Part shown: piece by piece, positions 1-6,923 of the stretch
How positions within the stretch are numbered: position 1 is the first letter of the stretch
How the letters are laid out: each line of letters starts with the position of its first letter
Assembly: GCA_023423995.1 (NCBI GenBank)
Contig: JAFAEL010000077.1
Coordinates: 1-39,489 of the forward strand
From: Pseudomonadota bacterium
GTDB lineage: Bacteria > Pseudomonadota > Alphaproteobacteria > Rhizobiales > Beijerinckiaceae
DNA length: 39,489 bases
Reading direction: 5' to 3'
Notes under the pieces: model-generated
The model's input: only the letters and a program-made list of their open reading frames with translations
Told to the model about the DNA's origin: nothing
Databases searched by the model: none
Program-made: the position numbers and the translations under genes

Positions 1-1
1 G

Positions 2-46
2 AAGCTGGTCGACCACCTCCGCACCGCGCCGGAGCACGGCGACTAA
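2..46 (+). CDS. 3' end of an unidentified gene (partial)
   Basis: An open frame enters from the left edge and ends at a TAA at 44-46, giving the C-terminal residues KLVDHLRTAPEHGD. Codon choice (CTG, GTC, GAC, CTC, CGC) matches the neighbouring genes, which supports a real coding tail. Too little is present to name a family. The roughly 150 bases that follow, up to the next start, hold no obvious hairpin with a T-tract. Confidence 0.4.
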   Translation, partial: KLVDHLRTAPEHGD

Positions 47-201
47 GCCGCCGTGGGCGGGGGGGCAGATCGCGCAGGCTGGAGACGTCCCTAAACACCT
101 ATGAGTCTTCAGCGTTCGCCCTAAGGATCAACACGAATTGCGCATTCGTTTGAAGAGGTGTCGATTCCGCCCTGTCCTATGACGGGATAGGGAGGACCAC
201 G

Positions 202-624
202 ATGAATAGGCTCTCTTCTCTTGTCCTTATCGGGGCCTTCGCTGCACTGACGAGCACTGTCCTTGCCCAGGATGCCGGCAAGTCCGTCTCGGCTGCCTAC
301 GGGAAGTGGGATGCGGCGTTCAACAAGGCGGACCCGAAGGCGGTGGCGGCCGCCTATTCCAAGGACGCGCTGATACTCCCGCCCTCGCACGAGGTGCTCG
401 AGGGCCAGCCGGGAGCGGAGAAGTTCTTCTCGGGCCTGTTCTCGTCGGGAGTGACCGACCACAAGTTGGACCTGATACGGGCGGTCGATGCAGGCGACAT
501 CGTGGTCGCCACCGCGAAATGGTCCGCCAAGGCCAAGGACCAGAAGGCGGGCGGCATCGCGACCCATGTGTTCCGGAAGGCGCCGGACGGATCGCTCGTG
601 CTCATCCTCCACACCTTCAACTGA
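202..624 (+). CDS. Exported SnoaL/DUF4440-like (NTF2-fold) protein
   Basis: A 140-residue protein with a Sec-type signal peptide of about 22 residues (basic MNR, hydrophobic core, cleavage near VLA|QD). The mature part resembles the DUF4440/SnoaL group of the NTF2-like fold. It has an opening helix containing 'YGKWDAAFNKADPKAVAAAYSKDA', here shortened to the motif YxKWDxAFNKxD, then a 'LILPP' strand and a closing 'LVLILHTFN' strand. An AGGGAGGA-type ribosome site lies just upstream of ATG 202. Such small periplasmic proteins often bind a ligand without catalysis, and no active-site signature can be defended here. The next gene is 134 bases downstream on the same strand, so co-transcription is possible but unproven. 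Confidence 0.8.
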   Translation: MNRLSSLVLIGAFAALTSTVLAQDAGKSVSAAYGKWDAAFNKADPKAVAAAYSKDALILPPSHEVLEGQPGAEKFFSGLFSSGVTDHKLDLIRAVDAGDIVVATAKWSAKAKDQKAGGIATHVFRKAPDGSLVLILHTFN

Positions 625-758
625 GCCGCCGAGCCACAAGGAAGTCCCCGACGGCGCCAGGCTGTCGGGGGGCCAGGCGCCACCCCGGCGATCACCTTCG
701 CGCGAGGAAGGCGGGACGGACCGTTGCATGGCGGCCGGGCAGACCCCACACGGCCGGT

Positions 759-1190
759 ATGTACAAGGAAACCCGCTTGACCCGCCTCGCCTTCACCGCT
801 GCCGCCCTTCTCGCCACGTCCGGATGGGCCGCAGCAGCGGATCTGACCGTGCGCGTGACCGGCATTGCCGATGCCGCCGGTGCGATCCGCGTTGCGGCCT
901 GCACCGAGGCGGAGTTCCTGAAGACCTGCCGGCTCGTCGCCTCCGCCCCGGCCAAGGCGGGCAGCCTGGACGTGCGGATCGGCGCCGTGCCTCCCGGCCC
1001 TTACGCCATCCAGGCCTTCCACGACCGCAACGGCGACGGGAAGCTGGCGACCAACATGCTCGGCATCCCGAGCGAACCGTTCGGCTTCAGCCGCTCGCCA
1101 TCCATGAATTTCGGCCCGCCTGCCTTCGCGGATGCCGTCGTGGAGGTCGACGCCCGAGTGGTGATCGTCCCGGTCGCGCTGCGGTCGTGA
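759..1190 (+). CDS. Exported DUF2141 domain protein
   Basis: A 143-residue protein starting at ATG 759. The open frame continues upstream, but a Sec signal peptide begins directly at this ATG (basic MYKETRLTR, hydrophobic LAFTAAALLATSGWA, cleavage near AAA|D). The mature domain carries the DUF2141 hallmark 'AFHDRNGDGKLATNMLGIP', an acidic D-x-N-x-D-G loop resembling a calcium-binding turn, followed by PSEPFGFS. Length and motif fit the family, whose role is unknown. The ribosome site is weak. About 200 bases separate it from the next gene, and those hold the operator-like repeats described for the porin. Confidence 0.85.
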   Translation: MYKETRLTRLAFTAAALLATSGWAAAADLTVRVTGIADAAGAIRVAACTEAEFLKTCRLVASAPAKAGSLDVRIGAVPPGPYAIQAFHDRNGDGKLATNMLGIPSEPFGFSRSPSMNFGPPAFADAVVEVDARVVIVPVALRS

Positions 1191-1330
1191 AGAGCGGCCC
1201 TGCACGGGGGCCGAGCGGCGACTGAACCCGGGCGCTCAAGCGCTGAAATGGGAGAACACGAGACCCGTCGACGACCTCAAGGACATCCTCTCGACGGTCG
1301 CCATCTTCGACCCATGACTTTGTCGACATG

Positions 1331-1347
1331 GTTACCAACTCGGTAAC
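1331..1347. promoter_or_regulatory. Operator-like inverted repeat upstream of the porin gene
   Basis: GTTACC (1331-1336), five bases, then GGTAAC (1342-1347) form a perfect 6-bp inverted repeat 54 bases before the porin start. This size and spacing are typical of a dimeric regulator site. The binding protein is unknown and no -35/-10 pair can be assigned with confidence. Confidence 0.4.
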
Positions 1348-1365
1348 GTTTCGACCGCTACTCCT

Positions 1366-1391
1366 TGTGACTGTCGAATCGAATCGTCACA
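1366..1391 (+). promoter_or_regulatory. Hairpin immediately before the porin ribosome site
   Basis: TGTGAC (1366-1371) and GTCACA (1386-1391) are complementary across 14 bases. The second arm ends where the AGGGGG ribosome site begins (1391-1396). In the transcript it could form a stem next to the Shine-Dalgarno sequence. At DNA level the arms resemble TGTGA/TCACA half-sites, but the spacing is too wide for a classical CRP site. Confidence 0.3.
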
Positions 1392-1400
1392 GGGGGTATC

Positions 1401-2132
1401 GTGAAGAGAGTTCTTTTGGCCGGTGTCGCGCTCCTTGCAGTGACCTCGGCCGCTTCGGCGGCTGACCTTGCGCTCCGCGGCGGGTACGGGCCGGAAGTCA
1501 TGCCTTCCTACAACTGGACGGGCTTCTATGCTGGCGTCCAGGGCGGCGGAGTTGCCGGCGGGGATTTCCGCGTCCGCGATGCGACCCCGGGCGTCGTTGC
1601 CCCGATCTCGGGAGAGGCCTCGGTCGGCGGCTTCGTCGTGGGCGGCACGGTCGGCTACAACTGGCAGTGGGGCAGCTTCGTCCTCGGCATCGAGGGTGAC
1701 CTCGCCTATTCGGATTTCGGCAACAGGCTGAGCATCACGGCCCCGGGTTTCGGAACCGCCTTCACCGAAGGAAAGGCGGAAGGCTTCCTCGGCACAGCGA
1801 CCGGCCGTCTGGGCTATGCCTGGGACCGCCTCCTCGTCTACGCAAAGGGCGGCTACGCCTATCTGGGCGACGCGGTGTACCGCAGCGGCGCGACGGGCGT
1901 CCCCACATTCTCGCGCTCGACGGACCTGGACGGCTGGACGGTCGGCGGCGGCCTCGAATACGCGGTCACAAACAATGTGAACGCCAAGATCGAGTACCAG
2001 TACATGCAGTTCAACCGCAGGACGATCAACTTCGCGACGGCCCCGGCCGTCCTGCCGATCTCCGCTGAACTCGACGCTCACCTCGTGAAGGCGGGCCTGA
2101 ACTGGAACTTCAACTCCTTCATGGGCCTCTGA
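1401..2132 (+). CDS. Omp25/RopB-like outer membrane beta-barrel protein
   Basis: A 243-residue protein starting at GTG, with AGGGGG five bases upstream. A signal peptide of about 20 residues (cleavage at ASA|AD) precedes a linker and the hallmark YNWTGFYAGVQGG at about residue 35, which opens the eight-stranded barrel of the Omp25/Omp31 group. Alternating strands and glycine turns follow, such as VGYNWQWGSFVLGIEGD, GRLGYAWDRLLVYAKGGYAY and GGGLEYAVTNNVNAKIEYQYM. The C-terminus ends NWNFNSFMGL, a little beyond the usual aromatic end. It is expected in the outer membrane as an abundant structural or porin-like protein. The gene stands alone, with its own upstream repeats and a strong terminator 30 bases after the stop. 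Confidence 0.88.
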   Translation: MKRVLLAGVALLAVTSAASAADLALRGGYGPEVMPSYNWTGFYAGVQGGGVAGGDFRVRDATPGVVAPISGEASVGGFVVGGTVGYNWQWGSFVLGIEGDLAYSDFGNRLSITAPGFGTAFTEGKAEGFLGTATGRLGYAWDRLLVYAKGGYAYLGDAVYRSGATGVPTFSRSTDLDGWTVGGGLEYAVTNNVNAKIEYQYMQFNRRTINFATAPAVLPISAELDAHLVKAGLNWNFNSFMGL

Positions 2133-2161
2133 TCCAGCAGGAAACTCCGGAAGAACCAAGT

Positions 2162-2190
2162 GGCCGCAGCAGACATGCTGCGGCCTTTTT
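2162..2190 (+). terminator. Rho-independent terminator of the porin gene
   Basis: GGCCGCAGCA (2162-2171) pairs perfectly with TGCTGCGGCC (2176-2185) around a GACA loop and is followed directly by TTTTT and a pyrimidine tract. This is the clearest intrinsic terminator in the window. Confidence 0.93.
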
Positions 2191-2271
2191 CTTTCCTGGC
2201 ATCCAGGCCGATCGGGCGGCAATCGCTGCGAGTGGGAGAGAGCATCCGCTTGCGGGCCATGTGGCCATCGG

Positions 2272-2715
2272 GTGGCTGGCGTCCTATTCAGCGGTGGCCG
2301 AGCAACTCCAAGGAACAGCCACTTGGCCGACCTGTCGCTTCCCGACCTCTATCGTGGCTACCTCGCGTGCCTGAACGCGCAGGATTGGGCGAGGCTCGGG
2401 CAGTTCGTCGACGAAAAGGTCGAGCACAATGGCCGGCCGTTCGGGCTTTCCGGCTACCGCGACATGCTCGTGAATGATTTCGAGACGATCCCAGATCTTC
2501 GCTTCAACATCGATTTCCTGGTCTGCGAAACGCCGCGCATCGCGGCGCGTCTCCTGTTCGACTGCTCCCCCAAGGGCGAATTTCTTGGCGTGAGGGTGGA
2601 CGGACGCAGGATCCACTTCGCGGAAAACGTCTTCTACGAGTTCCGGAACGGAAAGATCGTGTCGGTCTGGTCGGTGATCGACAAGGTGGCCATCGAGGCG
2701 CAGCTCGAGTCCTGA
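2272..2715 (+). CDS. SnoaL-like ester cyclase-family protein
   Basis: A 147-residue cytoplasmic protein starting at GTG. From about residue 22 it matches the SnoaL-like polyketide cyclase/ester cyclase pattern: 'YRGYLACLNAQDW', then 'FVDEKVEHNG', 'GYRDMLVNDFETIPDLRFNIDFLV', a central 'VRVDGRRIHFAENVFYEFRNGKIVSVWSVIDK' block and a short C-terminus. The last block is the most recognisable part of the fold. No signal peptide is present. Substrate cannot be inferred. Only 17 bases separate it from the small membrane protein gene downstream, so the two are probably co-transcribed. The first 18 residues look unlike the family and a later start is possible, but no better ribosome site is visible. 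Confidence 0.75.
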   Translation: MAGVLFSGGRATPRNSHLADLSLPDLYRGYLACLNAQDWARLGQFVDEKVEHNGRPFGLSGYRDMLVNDFETIPDLRFNIDFLVCETPRIAARLLFDCSPKGEFLGVRVDGRRIHFAENVFYEFRNGKIVSVWSVIDKVAIEAQLES

Positions 2716-2732
2716 CGCCTGGCGACCTACCG

Positions 2733-3167
2733 ATGCCCCCCGCGAACCCCCTTCTGCCATTCGCGAAATCCGTCTTCTTCGGCGCGGTCGCGGGGGCGGC
2801 CCCCTATCTGCTGTTCTCCATCCTCTTCGCGATCCTCGGTCTTCCGCGAGCCTTGACCGACCCCGGCGAATTCCTTGCCATGCTGGCCCTCGCCGTCCTT
2901 CCCTTGGCGGTCTCGATACCTGTCGTCTTGGCTGGCAGCATCATCGTCGGCCTGCCCGTGACCGCTGCCTTGAAGCGCTGGGACCAGGAGAGCGCGGCAG
3001 CCTATATCGGCATCGGCGCCGCTTCCGGTGCCGCCCTGACGCTCCTGCTTCTCATCCTGATCGCGGCGCCGCCGGACAGCGAGTGGCTGGCCATCTTCGG
3101 GGCGCTCAGCGGCGCCGTAACCGGGCTGACCTGGTGGCTGTCCTGGCGAAAGCCGAACGTGATCTGA
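2733..3167 (+). CDS. Small four-helix integral membrane protein of unknown function
   Basis: A 144-residue protein that is almost entirely hydrophobic. Likely membrane segments lie at about residues 10-38, 46-74, 88-110 and 116-136. Short charged connectors (TDPGE, KRWDQES, PPDSE) separate them and the C-terminus is basic (SWRKPNVI). No conserved motif is recognised. It follows the SnoaL-like gene by 17 bases and converges on the L,D-transpeptidase gene with a gap of only 16 bases. Confidence 0.7.
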   Translation: MPPANPLLPFAKSVFFGAVAGAAPYLLFSILFAILGLPRALTDPGEFLAMLALAVLPLAVSIPVVLAGSIIVGLPVTAALKRWDQESAAAYIGIGAASGAALTLLLLILIAAPPDSEWLAIFGALSGAVTGLTWWLSWRKPNVI

Positions 3168-3183
3168 GGGCCTCCCAGACAGA

Positions 3184-3918
3184 TCAGTCGAACGCCGTGT
3201 CGGTCCCGATCTCCGCCTGCGCGACGACGGGAGCGAGATTGGGCTCCACGTTCTCGTGAGCCGGCAGCACCACCACCTTCGTGTCGAGGGGAACGCGGCC
3301 GTAGAGGTCGATGATGTCCTGGTTGAACATCCTGATGCAGCCGGAAGACACGTTCGTGCCGATCGTGTGAGGCTCGGTCGTGCCGTGGATGCGGTAGAGC
3401 GTGTCGCGCCCGTTCGCGTAGAGGTAGAGCGCACGGGGCCCGAGCGGGTTCTCGAGGCCTCCAGCCATCCCGCCGCGCCAGGGTCCGTTCTTCTCCGGCT
3501 CCCGGCGGATCATCGCGGCCGTCGGCGTCCAGCGCGGCCACTCCGCCTTGCGCTTGATCTCGGCCTTGCCGCTCCAGGCCAGGCCATCCTTCCCGACGCC
3601 GACGCCGTAGCGCATGGCCCGCCCGTTCTCCATGACGAGGTAGAGGAACTTGTTGCCCGGATCGACCACGAGGGTCCCGGGCTGCTCGCCGCGGGGGTAG
3701 GCGACCTCCTGGCGGAAATACTGCGGATCGACCTCGCTGAGGTCGGTGGCCGGAATGGGAAATTTCTCGTCCGGTCGTTCGCCGTACATGGCGAGATAGC
3801 TCGGGTGAACCTGGGGCACCGCGGCAGTCTGCACATCCGGCGCGGTCGCGACGCATCCGGCCGCCAGCATCGAGAGCATGGCGGCAAAGAGAGCCGGAAG
3901 TGGTCGGCAAGGGCGCAT
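3184..3918 (-). CDS. L,D-transpeptidase (YkuD domain) lipoprotein
   Basis: Predicted murein L,D-transpeptidase. The catalytic YkuD domain contains the HGTTEPHTIG segment and the SSGCIRMFN motif with the nucleophilic cysteine, matching the H-x(14-17)-[ST]-x-G-C-x-[RN] signature. The frame is open further upstream to 4020, but ATG 3918 is preferred because it begins an export signal (MRPCRPLPALFAAMLSMLAAGC) whose AAGC is an acceptable lipobox, giving a 244-residue envelope lipoprotein. That start also avoids overlap with the divergent LysR gene. Family members cross-link peptidoglycan or attach outer-membrane proteins such as Omp25-type barrels to it. That link to the nearby porin is suggestive only. 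Confidence 0.88.
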   Translation of the reverse strand: MRPCRPLPALFAAMLSMLAAGCVATAPDVQTAAVPQVHPSYLAMYGERPDEKFPIPATDLSEVDPQYFRQEVAYPRGEQPGTLVVDPGNKFLYLVMENGRAMRYGVGVGKDGLAWSGKAEIKRKAEWPRWTPTAAMIRREPEKNGPWRGGMAGGLENPLGPRALYLYANGRDTLYRIHGTTEPHTIGTNVSSGCIRMFNQDIIDLYGRVPLDTKVVVLPAHENVEPNLAPVVAQAEIGTDTAFD

Positions 3919-3988
3919 TGAAAGGATATCTCGCGGAGTGCGGGCGGGCGCTGGAATAACCGCGGCCGTCGTGCCACGTCTATCCGTC

Positions 3989-4007
3989 ATGGGGTAATGA
4001 GCCCCAT
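3989..4007. promoter_or_regulatory. Inverted repeat in the ldt-lysR divergent region
   Basis: ATGGGG (3989-3994) and CCCCAT (4002-4007) are separated by seven bases (TAATGAG), immediately before the LysR start at 4014 and 71 bases from the divergent transpeptidase start. The position suits an autoregulatory LysR site, but the LysR T-N11-A core is not clearly met. Confidence 0.35.
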
Positions 4008-4013
4008 AACCGG

Positions 4014-4934
4014 ATGGCATGGATGGATCTAGCTCTCGCGCTTCGTGCCTTCGTCCGCACCGTCGAGCGGGGCTCGGTAACGGCCGCCGCCCGGGACCTC
4101 GCCGTCTCCCAGCCGGCGGTCAGCAAGCATCTGCGCAACCTCGAGGCCCATGTGGGGGCACGATTGCTGGAGCGCTCGGCACGGGTGGTACGGGCGACGC
4201 CGCAGGGCCGGCGGCTCTACGACGCATGCCAACCCGCGCTGGTCTCCATCGATGCCGCCCTCGAAGACAGCAAGCGGGAGGCCGGCCGCATCGAAGGCCG
4301 GCTCCGGGTGCATGCCCCGACCTGTATAGGCACCCGGCACATGCATCCAATCGTGTCCGAGTTTCAGACCAACCATCCGGGTGTGGCCGTGGACCTCTTC
4401 CTGGAGGATCGGGTGGTGGACGTCGTCCACGAGGAATTCGACCTCGCCCTCCGCTACGGTCGGCCCGAGGCTCAGGACGTGGTCGTGCGCCGGCTGGGTT
4501 TCGTGCGACGGATCCTGGCCGCCGCCCCGTCCTACCTCGCCCGGGCGGGCAGGCTGGACGAGCCGCGGCAGCTCGCAGAGCTCGATTTCGTCACCGCCGT
4601 CGGGGCCCACACGCCGCGGGACGTGCTCGTCCTCCACCATGACGGCGGAACGCTGGAGGTCCCGATCCGTCCGATCCTGAGGACCAACAACGCACAGGTG
4701 CTCATCACGGCCCTCTGCGAGGGCCAGGGTGTCGGGCCGGTCCAGCACCCGCTCGTGGCCGATGAGCTGGCGAGCGGGAGGCTGGTCCACGTCCTCCAGC
4801 CTTACAGCATCCGCTCGACCGAGGCGTTCCTGGCCTATCCTTCCGTCCGCTACATGCGACCGGTGGTAAGGGCGTTCACCGACTTCCTGGTGCCGCGTTT
4901 CCGCGCGATCGAGGGCATCGGCAAGACCGCCTAG
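4014..4934 (+). CDS. LysR-family transcriptional regulator
   Basis: A 306-residue regulator of usual LysR length. The N-terminal winged helix-turn-helix spans about residues 5-65 (AFVRTVERGSVTAAARDLAVSQPAVSKHLRNLE). The effector domain (about 95-300) has the usual two-lobe pattern, including LFLEDRVVDVVHEEFDLALRYG, a form common in regulators paired with oxidoreductase or stress genes. A second in-frame ATG lies at 4023 and is an equally good start. The gene is divergent from the L,D-transpeptidase gene, its most likely target along with itself. It converges on the DJ-1/PfpI gene across about 97 bases that contain a 15-base palindrome centred near 4980 without a T-tract. Confidence 0.9.
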   Translation: MAWMDLALALRAFVRTVERGSVTAAARDLAVSQPAVSKHLRNLEAHVGARLLERSARVVRATPQGRRLYDACQPALVSIDAALEDSKREAGRIEGRLRVHAPTCIGTRHMHPIVSEFQTNHPGVAVDLFLEDRVVDVVHEEFDLALRYGRPEAQDVVVRRLGFVRRILAAAPSYLARAGRLDEPRQLAELDFVTAVGAHTPRDVLVLHHDGGTLEVPIRPILRTNNAQVLITALCEGQGVGPVQHPLVADELASGRLVHVLQPYSIRSTEAFLAYPSVRYMRPVVRAFTDFLVPRFRAIEGIGKTA

Positions 4935-5031
4935 CGGCCTCCTCGCCGCCCCCGAACATCGGCGCTCCGTCTTGGCCCGCCGGGCCACCCGCACAACCGG
5001 GCCGGCAGGGCCTTCGGGTCTGCTGTCGGTC

Positions 5032-5739
5032 CTAGCGACCGACCGTGCCGGGCTCGGAACCAGAGCCTGCTCCGGACAGCCCCATGGCGGCGAAGATCTC
5101 CTCCTTCTCCCGTCGAGACGGGCCGAGGCTTGCGCGAGCCTTTTCGATCACGGCCGGCGGCGCACTCTCGGGCGTGCCGGCGTCGAAGGGCGGTGCCGGC
5201 GCATATTCCATGTAGAGCTGGATCTTCTCGGCCTCCTCCTGACCGAAGAGCTCGGCCACCAGCCCGAGGCCGAAGTCGATTCCAGAGGTGACGCCCCCTG
5301 CAGTGATCACGTTCCCGTCCCGAACGACCCGGCCCTGGACCGGGATCGCGCCGAACTTCTCCAGGAAGTCGTGCGAGTTCCAGTGCGTCGTGGCGCGCTT
5401 GCCCTGCAGGAGCCCCGCGGCGCCGAGCACGAGCGCTCCGGTACAGACCGAGGTGACGAACCGGGCGCCTGCAGCCTGTCGCCGGATGAAGTCCAGGGTT
5501 TCGGCATCCTGCATCAATGCGTTCACCCCGGCGCCGCCCGGGACGCAGAGGACATCGAATTGAGGCGCATCCGCAAAGGTCGAGGTGGGCTGGAGCATCA
5601 GGCCTGTCGCCGACTGGACAGGGTCCAGGCTCTTCCACACGAGGTGAACGCGAGCTCCACTGGCCGATGCAAAAACCTCGAACGGACCGGTCAGGTCGAG
5701 TTGCTGGACGCGTGGAAAACACAAAATCCCGAACTGCAC
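5032..5739 (-). CDS. DJ-1/PfpI family protein, isonitrile hydratase-like
   Basis: A 235-residue protein of the DJ-1/PfpI superfamily. It has the core of isonitrile hydratase (InhA): Asp15 in QLDLTGPFEVF and the nucleophile-elbow Cys99 in TSVCTGALVLGAAGLL, equivalent to Asp17 and Cys101 of the Pseudomonas enzyme. THWNSHDFLEKFG follows, as in AraC-type amidase-like relatives. There is no C-terminal helix-turn-helix, so it is an enzyme rather than a GATase1-AraC regulator. A hydrophilic tail of about 40 residues exceeds the family core. It probably hydrates an isonitrile or acts as a related glyoxalase/chaperone, and the exact substrate is inference. Confidence 0.82.
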   Translation of the reverse strand: MQFGILCFPRVQQLDLTGPFEVFASASGARVHLVWKSLDPVQSATGLMLQPTSTFADAPQFDVLCVPGGAGVNALMQDAETLDFIRRQAAGARFVTSVCTGALVLGAAGLLQGKRATTHWNSHDFLEKFGAIPVQGRVVRDGNVITAGGVTSGIDFGLGLVAELFGQEEAEKIQLYMEYAPAPPFDAGTPESAPPAVIEKARASLGPSRREKEEIFAAMGLSGAGSGSEPGTVGR

Positions 5740-5878
5740 GGTGAGTAGCCTCCCCTTCGTTTCTGAAGAGCACGCTAGCTGGCGCAGACGGCATGCTCAA
5801 TGCCGGCATGCGCCTCGCATGCCGGCGATCGGCGGGTCGAAGCTCGCCGCCGCAGCTACGTCCGGCGAAGCGCTCCCG

Positions 5879-6631
5879 CTATCCCGGCATGGTGAGGACC
5901 AGCGGCCCGTTGCGGGTCGCGACCACCGTGTGCTCGTACTGCACCGTCAGCGCCCTCGGCTGGCTGTAGAGGGTCCAGACATCGTCCTCGCCGCTCTCGG
6001 CGATCTCTGCGCCGAGGGACAGGAACGGCTCCACGGTGAACACGAGGCCGTCCCGCATGATCCGGCGCTCGGAGGAATCGGGCCAGGTCGCGATCTCGGT
6101 CGGCTCCTCGTGCAGCGAGAGGCCCACCCCGTGGCTGGCGAGGTTGCGCACCAGCGTGTAGCCGTTCTTTCGTGCAAAAGCGCCGACGGCCTGGCCGATG
6201 CCCGCCAGGGGCTTGCCGCTGCCCACCTGGCGCAAGCCGGTCCACATCGCCCGGCGGCCGTCCTTGCAGAGCCGTTCGACGGCGCGCGTCACCGGCGGCA
6301 CCGCGAAGGATGCGCCCGTATCGGCGAAGAAGCCGTCCTTCTCCGCCGAGACGTCGATATTGACGAGGTCGCCCGGCCTGATCGTGCGGTCGCCGGGGAT
6401 GCCGTGAGCGATCTCCTCGTTCACGCTGATGCAGGTCGCACCGGGAAAGTCGTAGACCATCTCCGGGGCCGGGCGTGCCCCGGCAGCTTCCATGAATCTC
6501 CGCCCGACCTGGTCGAGCTCGCGCGTGGTCATGCCGGGCTCGATCGCCTTGCCCATCGCCTCCAGCGTATTGGCGATGATGCGCCCGATCTGCTTCAGCG
6601 CGTCCAGGTCGTCGTCGCTCGACACGGTCAT
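5879..6631 (-). CDS. map: Type I methionine aminopeptidase
   Basis: A 250-residue enzyme that removes the N-terminal methionine from nascent proteins. All five metal ligands are visible: Asp93, Asp104, His167, Glu201 and Glu233, together with the substrate-contacting His76 in NEEIAHGIPGD. This matches E. coli MetAP (D97, D108, H171, E204, E235). The frame is open to 6847, but ATG 6631 (MTVSSDDDLDALKQIG) is where family similarity begins and the upstream translation is low-complexity Arg/Ser/Pro. The N-terminus has no SH3-binding zinc extension. It may be an accessory copy, since alphaproteobacteria often carry more than one map gene. The gene is divergent from the efflux operon. Confidence 0.92.
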   Translation of the reverse strand: MTVSSDDDLDALKQIGRIIANTLEAMGKAIEPGMTTRELDQVGRRFMEAAGARPAPEMVYDFPGATCISVNEEIAHGIPGDRTIRPGDLVNIDVSAEKDGFFADTGASFAVPPVTRAVERLCKDGRRAMWTGLRQVGSGKPLAGIGQAVGAFARKNGYTLVRNLASHGVGLSLHEEPTEIATWPDSSERRIMRDGLVFTVEPFLSLGAEIAESGEDDVWTLYSQPRALTVQYEHTVVATRNGPLVLTMPG

Positions 6632-6923
6632 GTCAGGTCCATTTCGCAAGGCGGGAGGAGACCGCGACGGGGCGACCCTGCCGCGTGAAGGCACCCGGCG
6701 AAGCACTCCGCCCGGTGGAGGGCAGCCGCCCGAGCGATAGCGGCGGATCCTCGCGGAATAAATACGGCATGGACGCACGGCCGAGTTTCGCCGTGACCGC
6801 CCCAGGGATCCGAGCCTGCGAGATCTGCCAGAGCACGGCGCGGCCATGTTGTGGAGCCCGCACTCCGGTCTCTACCTTGTTGCCTGGGTGGGCTCTCAAG
6901 CAGCCTCTATCGACGGGTGACGG
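6632..6923. other. Divergent intergenic region, map / RND efflux operon
   Basis: About 290 bases between the map start and the efflux adaptor start. The frames here are extensions or shadows of the flanking genes. No strong palindrome, T-tract terminator or convincing -35/-10 pair is seen, and no regulator gene adjoins the efflux operon. Confidence 0.4.

Noticed and set aside
1248..1345. Short plus-strand frame between the DUF2141 and porin genes
   Set aside because: It is Arg/Pro-rich and overlaps operator-like repeats. It looks non-coding.
3002..3910. Long frame on the minus strand overlapping the L,D-transpeptidase
   Set aside because: It is a different frame of the same strand. The transpeptidase frame has catalytic motifs and a lipobox, and this one has none.
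4973..4987. 15-base GC palindrome between the LysR and DJ-1/PfpI genes as a terminator
   Set aside because: The stem is perfect, but it has a tiny loop and no T-tract on either strand, so it is not called as an intrinsic terminator.
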